This document shows positions 1-9,404 of a stretch of 64,000 nucleotides of DNA, piece by piece. Origin of the DNA: Cupriavidus sp. P-10 (GTDB lineage: Bacteria > Pseudomonadota > Gammaproteobacteria > Burkholderiales > Burkholderiaceae); NCBI RefSeq assembly GCF_003402535.2, contig NZ_AP025170.1:3534001-3598000 (forward strand), read 5' to 3'. Position 1 is the stretch's first letter; every line of letters begins with the position of its first letter. The translations under genes were made by a program, and so were the position numbers. The notes below the pieces were generated by a model. It did no database searches. It saw only the letters and a list, made by a program, of their open reading frames with translations, and was not told where the DNA came from.

Positions 1-262
1 GCTGCTGGCGCAGCGCGTCTGCACCGAGCTGGTCGGCGCGGACAACGTGGTCACGCAGGCGCCGAAGGGCCTCAACGGCAGCGAAGACTTTGCCTGGATG
101 CTGAACGCGGTGCCCGGCTGCTACCTGATCCTTGGCAATGGCGAAGGCGAGTTCGGCGGCTGCATGGTGCACAACCCCGGCTACGACTTCAACGACGCGG
201 TGCTGCCGCTGGGCGCGGCGGCGTGGGTACGGCTGGTGCAGGCCTATCTCGCCGCGGCCTGA
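1..262 (+). CDS. M20-family amidohydrolase/peptidase, C-terminal part
   Basis: This is the 3' end of a gene that starts left of the window; the reading frame is open from base 2. The visible C-terminus has the NGSEDFAWML segment typical of M20D amidohydrolases (hippurate hydrolase, N-acyl amino acid amidohydrolases). There the Glu-Asp of SEDF sits close to the metal site, and a later VHNPGYDFND segment carries the conserved His. Family members are cytosolic metal-dependent hydrolases that release an amino acid from an N-acyl substrate. The substrate cannot be inferred from this fragment. It converges with the next gene, with only 27 bases between the stop codons. Confidence 0.85.
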   Translation, partial: LLAQRVCTELVGADNVVTQAPKGLNGSEDFAWMLNAVPGCYLILGNGEGEFGGCMVHNPGYDFNDAVLPLGAAAWVRLVQAYLAAA

Positions 263-289
263 TTACGTCTTCCTGATCACGCCGCTTGA

Positions 290-1030
290 TCACGCCTCCT
301 GCCGGGCGGCGGCGCGTTGCGCGCGCCGCGCGTCCAGTTCGGCATTCATTCGCGCCGCCTCGCCCAGCACGTACGCCAGCCGCCGCAGCGGCCGGCTGCA
401 CTGCATATGCAGGTACAGGTAGGTGGCGCCGCCAGCGACCAGCATCACGCCATAGCCCCACAGCAGCGTCGGCACCGTCTGCTCCGGACGCGGCAATGCG
501 CGCCACGCGCTCGCCAGCACCACCGCGGCGGGCGCCAGCGCCAGCAGTAGCCCTACCGTGCGTGCCGCCCCTTCCCATAACCGCAGCTGCAAGGCCACGC
601 GACGCTGCCGCGCCTCCAGCTGCGCCGGCGGGACGCGCGCCAGCTGCCGCAGCAGCGCATCCTCGGCGGTGCGCTGGCGGTCCATTTCGGCGGCTTGCCA
701 GCGCAGCGGGTTGCGCAGCCTGGCCAGCACCGAGCGCGAGCGCGCCACACCTGCGCCGACATAGCAGGCGGCCGCCGTGGCCAGGGATGCCTCGAACGCG
801 CGCAGCGACCACGGTGGCACCGGGTGCTTCAGCCACAGCCGCCATACCGCAAGCGCCCCGCTGCCAAGCAGGGTCGCCACCAGCGCGACGATAAAGCCGA
901 TCCACAGCAAGCGGGCCAGCCCGCCGGCCGGCGCACTTTCCTTTGGCGGCGCGGGCGCGCTGCTGGCTTCAAGCGCTTCAAGCAATTCGTAGGTCGGCGG
1001 CAGCCTGGAATACATGGTCGGCATGGGCAA
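290..1030 (-). CDS. Hypothetical inner-membrane protein, 246 aa
   Basis: I do not recognise a named family. The protein starts with a short Pro-rich cytosolic tail, then a hydrophobic segment near residues 40-62 (LLWIGFIVALVATLLGSGAL) and a second near 82-96. A charged Arg/Gln-rich helical stretch follows, then two further membrane segments around 165-185 and 190-207, and a basic, Ala-rich C-terminal tail. Four membrane helices with a cytosolic middle loop are likely. Codon use and third-position GC match the neighbours, supporting a real gene. It is transcribed away from gcl; the roughly 280-base gap between them must hold promoters for both. No function is proposed. Confidence 0.7.
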   Translation of the reverse strand: MPMPTMYSRLPPTYELLEALEASSAPAPPKESAPAGGLARLLWIGFIVALVATLLGSGALAVWRLWLKHPVPPWSLRAFEASLATAAACYVGAGVARSRSVLARLRNPLRWQAAEMDRQRTAEDALLRQLARVPPAQLEARQRRVALQLRLWEGAARTVGLLLALAPAAVVLASAWRALPRPEQTVPTLLWGYGVMLVAGGATYLYLHMQCSRPLRRLAYVLGEAARMNAELDARRAQRAAARQEA

Positions 1031-1310
1031 CGGGATGGCGCCATTTTCGCCGCTCGGGGCACGTGCCGGATAGTCACCACGACTAGCAGTGCCGGCACGT
1101 ACCTATTGCTGCGCAACGTGGCCGCTTCATCACACCATATATCCAATTGCATACGCTGGCGTGCCATCGGCGACCGTCTCATCAGGCTTCCAAGCCCATA
1201 TTCCATACCCGAAGTATCGAATCAACTGATCGTCCTTCTGTTTATCCCAGCCGGGTTGGGGGAATAGGATCGACTCCAATGCGAATCCCACCACCATTGG
1301 AGACAAGATC

Positions 1311-3104
<1,794 letters not shown>

Positions 3105-3133
3105 GACCCTTCCCGCCCCCTGCAGGACCAGAA

Positions 3134-3161
3134 CGCCATCCCCGCGCCAGCGGGGATGGCG
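3134..3161 (+). other. Perfect 12-bp hairpin between gcl and hyi
   Basis: CGCCATCCCCGC, a 4-base loop, then its exact reverse complement. No T-run follows, so it is unlikely to be a simple terminator. It lies 29 bases after the gcl stop and about 30 bases before the hyi start, where an mRNA-processing or 3'-end-stabilising hairpin would allow different gcl and hyi levels. Confidence 0.75.
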
Positions 3162-3190
3162 CACAAAAACCAAGTCACAGGAGATGACAA

Positions 3191-3973
3191 ATGACCAAAC
3201 TTGCGGCCAACCTCACCATGCTGTTCAACGAAGTGGGCTTTCTCGACCGCTTCGAAGCCGCCGCGCGCGCGGGCTTCCGCGGCGTGGAGTTCCTCTTCCC
3301 GTATGCGTTCCACGCGGACCAGATCGCTGACCGCCTGAACCGCTTCCAGCTGGACCTGGTGCTGCACAACCTGCCCGCCGGCAAGTGGGACGCGGGCGAG
3401 CGCGGCATTGCCTGCCACCCGGACCGCGTCGGCGAGTTCCAGGACGGCGTGGGCGAGGCCATCAAGTACGCCAAGGTGCTGGGCGTGCGCCAGCTGAACT
3501 GCCTGGTCGGCATCCTGCCGCAGAACGTCAAGCGCGAGCAGGCGCAGGAAACGCTGGTGGAAAACCTGCGCTTCGCCGCCGGCGCGCTGGCCGCCGAGCA
3601 TATCGACCTGCTCGTCGAGCCGATCAACACCTTCGACATCCCCGGCTTCTTCCTGTCGCGCACGCAGCAGGCGGTCGACCTGATCAACCAGGTCAACGCG
3701 CCCAACCTGTACGTGCAGTACGACATCTATCACATGCAGCGGATGGAAGGCGAGATCGCCAACACCATCAAGGCCAACCTGCCCAAGATCAGGCACGTGC
3801 AACTGGCCGACAACCCGGGCCGCAACGAGCCGGGCACGGGCGAGCTGAACTACCAGTACCTGTTCAAGTTCCTGGACGAGATCGGCTACACCGGCTGGAT
3901 CGGCTGCGAATACAAGCCGAAGACCACCACCGAAGCCGGCCTGGGCTGGCGCGCCGCGCACGGCGTGCAGTAA
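3191..3973 (+). CDS. hyi: Hydroxypyruvate isomerase
   Basis: Interconverts hydroxypyruvate and tartronate semialdehyde (EC 5.3.1.22). At 260 aa it matches the usual Hyi length and has the xylose-isomerase-like TIM-barrel pattern. Conserved acidic and His residues appear in VEPINTFDIPGFF (about residues 143-155), QYDIYHMQRMEG (about 178-190) and a C-terminal GCEYKP. An AGGAG ribosome site lies 7 bases before the ATG. Its place between gcl and glxR is the classical arrangement and supports the assignment over a generic sugar-phosphate isomerase. Confidence 0.95.
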   Translation: MTKLAANLTMLFNEVGFLDRFEAAARAGFRGVEFLFPYAFHADQIADRLNRFQLDLVLHNLPAGKWDAGERGIACHPDRVGEFQDGVGEAIKYAKVLGVRQLNCLVGILPQNVKREQAQETLVENLRFAAGALAAEHIDLLVEPINTFDIPGFFLSRTQQAVDLINQVNAPNLYVQYDIYHMQRMEGEIANTIKANLPKIRHVQLADNPGRNEPGTGELNYQYLFKFLDEIGYTGWIGCEYKPKTTTEAGLGWRAAHGVQ

Positions 3974-4042
3974 GCCCCGCGGTAACCCGTTACCACCTAC
4001 GCGAACCAAGACAGACTTACTCTCAAGCAAGGAGACATCAAT

Positions 4043-4957
4043 ATGGCAAACCAACGCAACGTCGGCTTTATCGGCCTGGGCATCATGGGCGCACCGATGG
4101 CGGGCCACCTGCGCGCCGCCGGCCACACGCTGTTCGTGCATGACGTCAACCCGGCCCCGCAAGCGCTGGTCGATGCAGGCGTGACCGTCTGCACCAGTGC
4201 CGAGGAAGTCGCCAAGCGCGCCGACATCATCGTCATCATGGTGCCGGACACGCCGCACGTTGAGGCCGTGCTGTTTGCCGACAAGGGCGTTGCCGCCGCG
4301 CTGAAGGCCGCGGGCAAGGAAGCCAGCTACAGCAAGATCGTGGTGGACATGAGCTCGATCTCGCCGATCGCCACCAAGGACTTCGCCGCGCGCATCAACA
4401 AGCTGGGTGCTTCGTACCTGGACGCGCCGGTGTCGGGCGGCGAAGTGGGTGCCAAGGCCGCGTCGCTGACGATCATGGTCGGCGGCCCGCAAGAGGCGTT
4501 CGACCAGGTCAAGCCGTTGTTCGATCTGATGGGCAAGAACGTCACGCTGGTGGGCGGCAACGGCGACGGCCAGACCACCAAGGTTGCTAACCAGATCATC
4601 GTCGCGCTGAATATCCAGGCTGTGTCCGAAGCGCTGCTGTTCGCCTCCAAGGCCGGCGCCGATCCGGCCAAGGTGCGCGAGGCGCTGATGGGCGGCTTCG
4701 CCGCTTCGCGCATCCTGGAGGTGCACGGCGACCGCATGGTCAAGCGCACCTTCGACCCGGGCTTCCGCATCGAGCTGCACCAGAAGGACCTGAACCTGGC
4801 GCTGCAGGGTGCCAAGGCGCTGGGCGTGGCGCTGCCCAATACCGCCACCGCGCAGGAGCTGTTCAACACCTGCTCCGCCAACGGCCTGGGCAAGCAAGAC
4901 CACTCGGCCCTGTGCCGCGCGATCGAGATCATGTCTAACCACCAGATCGCCAAGTAA
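4043..4957 (+). CDS. glxR: Tartronate semialdehyde reductase (2-hydroxy-3-oxopropionate reductase)
   Basis: NAD(P)H-dependent reduction of tartronate semialdehyde to D-glycerate (EC 1.1.1.60). The 304-aa protein belongs to the beta-hydroxyacid dehydrogenase family. The N-terminal Rossmann motif GFIGLGIMGAPMAGHL binds the cofactor, the substrate-binding DAPVSGGEVGA segment lies near residues 121-131, and the catalytic Lys lies in TKVANQ near residue 171. AAGGAG precedes the ATG. A short GGTAAC/GTTACC inverted repeat lies in the gap after hyi. Position in the gcl cluster favours GlxR/GarR over 3-hydroxyisobutyrate dehydrogenase, which shares these motifs. Confidence 0.94.
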   Translation: MANQRNVGFIGLGIMGAPMAGHLRAAGHTLFVHDVNPAPQALVDAGVTVCTSAEEVAKRADIIVIMVPDTPHVEAVLFADKGVAAALKAAGKEASYSKIVVDMSSISPIATKDFAARINKLGASYLDAPVSGGEVGAKAASLTIMVGGPQEAFDQVKPLFDLMGKNVTLVGGNGDGQTTKVANQIIVALNIQAVSEALLFASKAGADPAKVREALMGGFAASRILEVHGDRMVKRTFDPGFRIELHQKDLNLALQGAKALGVALPNTATAQELFNTCSANGLGKQDHSALCRAIEIMSNHQIAK

Positions 4958-4967
4958 GCAGTGCCCC

Positions 4968-5001
4968 AGTCGTCCCCGCCCCGCGGGGACGACTAGCTTT
5001 T
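4968..5001 (+). terminator. Strong hairpin with short T-run between glxR and ttuD
   Basis: AGTCGTCCCCGC, a 3-base loop, then the exact complement, followed by AGCTTTT. It looks like a leaky intrinsic terminator that could lower ttuD-pyk expression relative to gcl-hyi-glxR. It resembles the hairpin after gcl in stem length and GTCCCCGC core. Confidence 0.65.
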
Positions 5002-5023
5002 CCCGTCAGCACCAGGATTCTTC

Positions 5024-6346
5024 ATGCTCGCCACCGAACCCCAAGCCGCCCTGCTGTCGCCCCAGCGCACGGCAGACCTTCCCGGACAGATCAATCCCCG
5101 CGCGCTGCTGCGCGACCTGTTCGATACCGCGGTCGCTTCCGTCAGCGCCAGCCACTGCCTGCCGCCGCACCTGCCCGCGCCGCCCAAGGGCCGCACCGTG
5201 GTGATCGGCGCCGGCAAGGCCGCCGCCGCGATGGCGCAAGCAGTGGAAGCGAACTGGCAAGGCGAGCTGTCGGGCCTGGTGGTGACGCGCTATGGCCATG
5301 GTGCCGATTGCCAGCGGATTGAAGTGGTCGAAGCCGCCCACCCCGTTCCCGATGAAGCCGGCGCGCGCGCCGCGCAGCGCATGGTGGAACTGGTGCAGGA
5401 CCTGAGCGCCGATGATCTGGTGCTGTGCCTGATTTCCGGCGGCGGTTCCGCGCTGCTGGCGGCGCCCGCGCCGGGCCTGACGCTGGCCGACAAGCAGTCC
5501 GTGAACAAGGCGCTGCTCAAGAGCGGCGCGAGCATCGGCGAGATGAATTGCGTGCGCAAGCACCTGTCCGCGCTCAAGGGCGGACGCCTGGCGCTGCACT
5601 GCGCGCCGGCGCGCGTGGAAACGCTGCTGATTTCCGATATCCCCGGCGATGACCCGACCCTCATCGCCAGCGGCCCGACGCTGCCCGATGCGACCACCTG
5701 CGCCGATGCGCTGGCCGTGATCGCCAAGTACGGCATCGACGTGCCCGCCAACGTGCGCGCGCACCTGGAGAGCGGTGCCGGCGAAACGCCCAAGCCGGGC
5801 GACGCGCGCTTCGAAGGCCATCGCCATGTGACGCTGGCCACCGCGCAGCAATCGCTGGAGGCGGCCGCGGCGCGCGCGCGCGAACTGGGCTTCGAGGCCC
5901 ACATCCTGTCCGACTGCATCGAAGGCGAAGCACGCGAAGTGGCCGAAGTCCACGCCGCCATCGCGCGCCAGGTGGCGCAGCGCGGCCAGCCCTTCAGCAA
6001 GCCGTGCGTGATCCTTTCCGGCGGCGAAACCACCGTGACCGTGCGCGGCAAGGGCCGCGGCGGGCGCAATGCCGAGTTCCTGCTGTCGCTGGCGGTGGCG
6101 CTCGACGGCCTGGCCGGCGTGCATGCGATCGCCGGCGATACCGATGGCATCGACGGCTCCGAAGACAACGCCGGCGCGCTGCTGTCCCCCGATACGCTGA
6201 CCCGCGCCGCCGCGCGCGGGCTGAACGCCCGAGCGCGTCTGGAAAACAACGACGGCTACGGCTTCTTTGCCGGCGTGGACGACCTGATCGTCACCGGGCC
6301 GACCCGTACCAACGTGAATGACTTCCGCGCGATCCTGATCGTCTGA
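5024..6346 (+). CDS. ttuD: Glycerate 2-kinase, TtuD/MOFRL family
   Basis: ATP-dependent phosphorylation of D-glycerate, most probably to 2-phosphoglycerate; older annotations call this family hydroxypyruvate reductase. The 440-aa length is usual for the GckA/TtuD family. Visible features are GAGKAAAAMAQA near residues 63-74, the SGGGSALLAAP loop near 140-150, the ISDIPGDDPTLIASGPT segment, and the C-terminal MOFRL region with GGETTVTVRGKGRGGRN. It follows glxR and precedes pyk. The product 2-phosphoglycerate needs only enolase to reach phosphoenolpyruvate, the substrate of the next enzyme. Confidence 0.93.
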   Translation: MLATEPQAALLSPQRTADLPGQINPRALLRDLFDTAVASVSASHCLPPHLPAPPKGRTVVIGAGKAAAAMAQAVEANWQGELSGLVVTRYGHGADCQRIEVVEAAHPVPDEAGARAAQRMVELVQDLSADDLVLCLISGGGSALLAAPAPGLTLADKQSVNKALLKSGASIGEMNCVRKHLSALKGGRLALHCAPARVETLLISDIPGDDPTLIASGPTLPDATTCADALAVIAKYGIDVPANVRAHLESGAGETPKPGDARFEGHRHVTLATAQQSLEAAAARARELGFEAHILSDCIEGEAREVAEVHAAIARQVAQRGQPFSKPCVILSGGETTVTVRGKGRGGRNAEFLLSLAVALDGLAGVHAIAGDTDGIDGSEDNAGALLSPDTLTRAAARGLNARARLENNDGYGFFAGVDDLIVTGPTRTNVNDFRAILIV

Positions 6347-6420
6347 CGATCGCCGCCAACGTAGTACCGACTGACTCGCGGCGCCAACGCGCCGCTACCG
6401 AGAATGGAAGAGGAGACATC

Positions 6421-7884
6421 ATGAGACGCCAGCGCAAAGCGAAGATCTTGGCCACGCTCGGCCCCGCCAGCACCGACATCGCGGTGATCCGCGCGCTGTT
6501 CGAGGCCGGCGCGGACGTGTTCCGCCTGAACTTCAGCCACGGCACGCACGACGATCACCGTGCGCGCTACGACGCGGTGCGCCAGATCGAGGCCGAGACC
6601 GGCCGCCCGATCGCCGTGCTGGCTGACCTGCAGGGTCCCAAGCTGCGCATCGGCACCTTCGCCGCGGGCAAGGTCGCGGTACGCACGGGTGACGTGTTCG
6701 TGCTCGACAGCGATCCCACGCCGGGCGACGGCAGCCGCGTCTACCTGCCGCACCCCGAGCTGTTCGAAGCCGCGCAGCCGGGCCAGTCGCTGCTGATCGA
6801 TGACGGCAAGGTGCGCCTGGCGATCGAGTCGGTGACCACCGGCACCATCACCACGCGCGTGGCCAACAACGGCACGCTGTCCGACCGCAAGGGCGTGAAC
6901 GTGCCCGACGCGGTGATCCCCATCCCCGCGCTGACGGCAAAGGACCGCAAGGACCTGGACTTCGCGCTGTCGCTGGGCGCTGACTGGATCGGGCTGTCGT
7001 TCGTGCAGCGTCCGTCCGATATCGTTGAAGCGCGCGAGATCGTCGGCACCCGTGCCGGCATCCTGTCGAAGATCGAGAAGCCGGCCGCGCTGCAGCAGCT
7101 GGAAGAGATCGTGCGCGTGTCCGATTCGGTGATGGTGGCGCGCGGCGACCTGGGCGTGGAACTGCCGCCCGAGCGCGTTCCCGGCGTGCAGAAGCGCATC
7201 CTGCGCGTGTGCCGCCAACTGGGCAAGCCGGTGGTGATCGCCACGCAGATGCTGGAATCGATGATCGACTCGCCGGTGCCGACGCGTGCCGAAGCGTCGG
7301 ACGTGGCCAGCGCGATCTATGAAGGCGCCGATGCGGTGATGCTGTCGGCGGAGTCGGCCAACGGCCGCTACCCGGTGCAGGCGGTGTCGATGATGAACCG
7401 CATCGTCACCGAGGTGGAGCGCGACCCGCTGTACCGCAACCTGCTCGATGCGCAGCACGAGACCCCGCTGAACACGCGCCAGGATGCGATTTGCGCCGCG
7501 CTGCGCGAAGTCACGCAGATCATCGGCGCGGCGGCGACGGTGACCTATACGTCGTCGGGCGCCACCGCGCTGCGCGCCGCGCGCGAACGGCCGTGCGCGC
7601 CGATCGTCAGCATCACGCCCAACCTGGACATCGCGCGCCGGCTGGCGATCGCCTGGGGCATCCACTCCACCGTGAGCCCCGACGTGCAGAGCGTCGACGA
7701 GATGGTCGAAGCCGCGACGCGCGCGGCGCTGGTGGAAGGCTACGCCGCGCCGGGCGACCAGATCACCATCGCTGCCGGCATGCCGTTCGGCCAGGGTGGA
7801 ACCACCAACCTGCTGCGCGTGGCGGAAGTCGGCGCCAGCGCGGTGGCCACGGCCTCGTCCACGCGGGAAGCCGCATTGGCCTAA
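6421..7884 (+). CDS. pyk: Pyruvate kinase
   Basis: Transfers phosphate from phosphoenolpyruvate to ADP (EC 2.7.1.40). The 487-aa protein shows the standard motifs: RLNFSHG near the N-terminus, ILSKIEKP with the catalytic Lys, ARGDLGVELP, and TQMLESM. The C-terminal allosteric domain is complete. The ribosome site GAGGAG lies 7 bases before the ATG. Co-location with the glycerate genes suggests this copy is dedicated to carbon from the C2 pathway, while a second pyruvate kinase elsewhere may serve central metabolism; that division is inference. Confidence 0.96.
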   Translation: MRRQRKAKILATLGPASTDIAVIRALFEAGADVFRLNFSHGTHDDHRARYDAVRQIEAETGRPIAVLADLQGPKLRIGTFAAGKVAVRTGDVFVLDSDPTPGDGSRVYLPHPELFEAAQPGQSLLIDDGKVRLAIESVTTGTITTRVANNGTLSDRKGVNVPDAVIPIPALTAKDRKDLDFALSLGADWIGLSFVQRPSDIVEAREIVGTRAGILSKIEKPAALQQLEEIVRVSDSVMVARGDLGVELPPERVPGVQKRILRVCRQLGKPVVIATQMLESMIDSPVPTRAEASDVASAIYEGADAVMLSAESANGRYPVQAVSMMNRIVTEVERDPLYRNLLDAQHETPLNTRQDAICAALREVTQIIGAAATVTYTSSGATALRAARERPCAPIVSITPNLDIARRLAIAWGIHSTVSPDVQSVDEMVEAATRAALVEGYAAPGDQITIAAGMPFGQGGTTNLLRVAEVGASAVATASSTREAALA

Positions 7885-7929
7885 CCCCCGCACCAGCGTT
7901 CCGTCCCGGGACGCTCAGGCAGTGACCGG

Positions 7930-7952
7930 ACCGGGCGCATGCCCGGTTTCTT
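7930..7952 (+). terminator. Intrinsic terminator after pyk
   Basis: ACCGGGC, loop GCAT, GCCCGGT, then TTCTT. It lies 45 bases after the pyk stop and should end the glycerate operon. Confidence 0.75.
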
Positions 7953-7964
7953 ATGTTTGCCGCA

Positions 7965-8012
7965 CACCGCCCGCGTTGCCCGGCTCCAGGGTGATCGGGC
8001 GGTGTTTTTTTT
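7965..8012 (+). terminator. Second intrinsic terminator after pyk
   Basis: CACCGCCCG pairs perfectly with CGGGCGGTG and is followed by eight T. It backs up the weaker hairpin just upstream and insulates the next gene. Confidence 0.85.
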
Positions 8013-8066
8013 GGGGGTGCAGAAAGGGGAGCGGTTTTGGGCGCACGCAAGCAGGCCGAGCCGGTT

Positions 8067-8074
8067 GCTATACT
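8067..8074 (+). promoter_or_regulatory. Extended -10 promoter for ypfJ (candidate)
   Basis: TGCTATACT, an extended -10 element, lies about 57 bases before the ypfJ start and just after two terminators. No convincing -35 is visible at the proper distance, as is common with extended -10 promoters. Confidence 0.45.
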
Positions 8075-8131
8075 GATTTCCACCCCGGTCAGTCCCCGAC
8101 CCCCCATCACATTGCCCCAGGAGCCCGCAGC

Positions 8132-9001
8132 ATGCGCCTCGATGACGAAGCCGAAAGCCAGCACGTAGAAGACCGCCGTGGCGGATTCGGCGGGCTGGGC
8201 GGCAAGTCGATCGGCATCGGCACGGTCATCATCGCATTGGCCGCGTCATACTTCTTTGGCATCGACCCGACGCTGATCATGCAGGGCGCATCCGTGCTGC
8301 AAGGCTCGGGCCAGCAACAACAGCAACAGCAGGCCAACCGCCCGCCCGCCACGGACCAGATGACGGTCTTCACGCGCAAGGTGCTGGGCAATACCGAGCG
8401 CACCTGGCAACACATCTTCGAAACCGAGCTGAACCGCCGCTATGCGCCGCCGACGCTGGTGCTGTTCTCCGGCGCCACACCGACCGCGTGCGGCACCGGC
8501 CAGTCTGCGATGGGCCCCTTCTACTGCCCGGGCGACCAGAAGGTCTATATCGACCTGGCGTTCTATGACGAACTGCGCAAGCGCTTCGGCGCCAGCGGCG
8601 ACTTTGCCCAGGCGTATGTGATCGCGCACGAGATCGGGCACCACGTGCAGAACCTGCTGGGCGTGGCCGAGAAGGTTGACACCGCGCGCCGCCGCATGGG
8701 CGAAGCGCAGGCCAACCAGCTGTCGGTGCGCATGGAACTGCAGGCCGATTGCCTGGCCGGCGTCTGGGCCGCCACCGCGCAGCGTGCCAACCAGCAACTG
8801 CTGGAACCAGGCGATATCGAAGAAGGCCTGAAGGCCGCCGCCGCGATCGGAGACGACCGGCTGCAACGCCAGTCGCAAGGCTATGTCGTGCCCGACGCCT
8901 TTACCCACGGTTCCAGCGAGCAACGCGTGCGCTGGCTGCGCCGCGGCATCGAGTCGGGCGACATCCGCAAATGCGACACCTTCGCCGCGCGCCAGCCCTG
9001 A
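8132..9001 (+). CDS. ypfJ: YpfJ-type neutral zinc metallopeptidase
   Basis: Membrane-anchored protein of the putative neutral zinc metallopeptidase family. I chose the ATG at 8132 because CCAGGAG lies 8 bases upstream; this gives 289 aa, the normal family length. An N-terminal acidic tail and one membrane anchor (IGIGTVIIALAASYFFGI, about residues 29-46) precede a Gln-rich linker. The zinc motif IAHEIGHHVQNLLG follows near residue 170, and MELQADCLAGVWA provides the third zinc ligand region. Four Cys, including PTACGTGQ and PFYCPGD, may form disulfides outside the cytoplasm. The physiological substrate of the family is unknown. Confidence 0.9.
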   Translation: MRLDDEAESQHVEDRRGGFGGLGGKSIGIGTVIIALAASYFFGIDPTLIMQGASVLQGSGQQQQQQQANRPPATDQMTVFTRKVLGNTERTWQHIFETELNRRYAPPTLVLFSGATPTACGTGQSAMGPFYCPGDQKVYIDLAFYDELRKRFGASGDFAQAYVIAHEIGHHVQNLLGVAEKVDTARRRMGEAQANQLSVRMELQADCLAGVWAATAQRANQQLLEPGDIEEGLKAAAAIGDDRLQRQSQGYVVPDAFTHGSSEQRVRWLRRGIESGDIRKCDTFAARQP

Positions 9002-9060
9002 AGCCTTAGCTCCCCTGCGCACCCCCAACGCCTGAGGGGTGCGGCAATGTGACGCTTGCG

Positions 9061-9090
9061 TTGTCCCGCGCCCGCTTCCGTGTCTATAAT
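9061..9090 (+). promoter_or_regulatory. Sigma70-like promoter left without an intact gene
   Basis: TTGTCC, an 18-base spacer and a perfect TATAAT. It points at the decayed RND gene and probably drove the original efflux operon. A GCACCCC/GGGGTGC hairpin at 9019-9042 lies between it and ypfJ. Confidence 0.6.
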
Positions 9091-9404
9091 CGCCGCCAAG
9101 GCCGCATCACGACGGCCAGTCGCCGGCTCCGGTCTCTGAAGCTTCATTGACCCCCTGCGCCGCTGCGCCGGGCCCTCTCCTCCGGGCCCCTGTGCGCCGC
9201 GGCCCGCGCCGGATCCAGTCAACGGGCCACGCGTCCCCTGACTGAACCGGCACAACACCTTCCGGCACGACCAGCATGTCCAGTGCCGCTGCCCCTTGCC
9301 GCCCCTGTTGTCGATGGCGGGGTCTCCACCCGAAAGCCGTTCCGTTCCAACCGCACCGGAGCCACGGCCGATCTGTTGCTGCCGTGCGGCCGTGCCAGCC
9401 CTGA
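9091..9404 (+). other. Non-coding stretch ahead of the RND pseudogene
   Basis: This interval of about 310 bases has no reading frame I can support. It holds a GGGCCC/GGGCCC hairpin near 9170-9190 and then GC-rich sequence that reaches the RND homology abruptly at about 9405. It may be the old 5' leader plus the scar of a deletion that removed the membrane-fusion gene and the start of the pump gene. No membrane-fusion protein sequence is recognisable in any frame. Confidence 0.4.

Noticed and set aside
1130..1290. Minus-strand peptide with natural-looking composition ([16 protein letters not shown]) upstream of gcl
   Set aside because: It looks more protein-like than most shadows and might be the remnant of a lost gene. 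However, it has no start outside gcl, no ribosome site, and occupies the gcl promoter region. It is too weak to call.
9275..9404. Short plus-strand frame ahead of the RND remnant
   Set aside because: Cys/Arg/Pro-rich peptide without ribosome site or similarity to a membrane-fusion protein.
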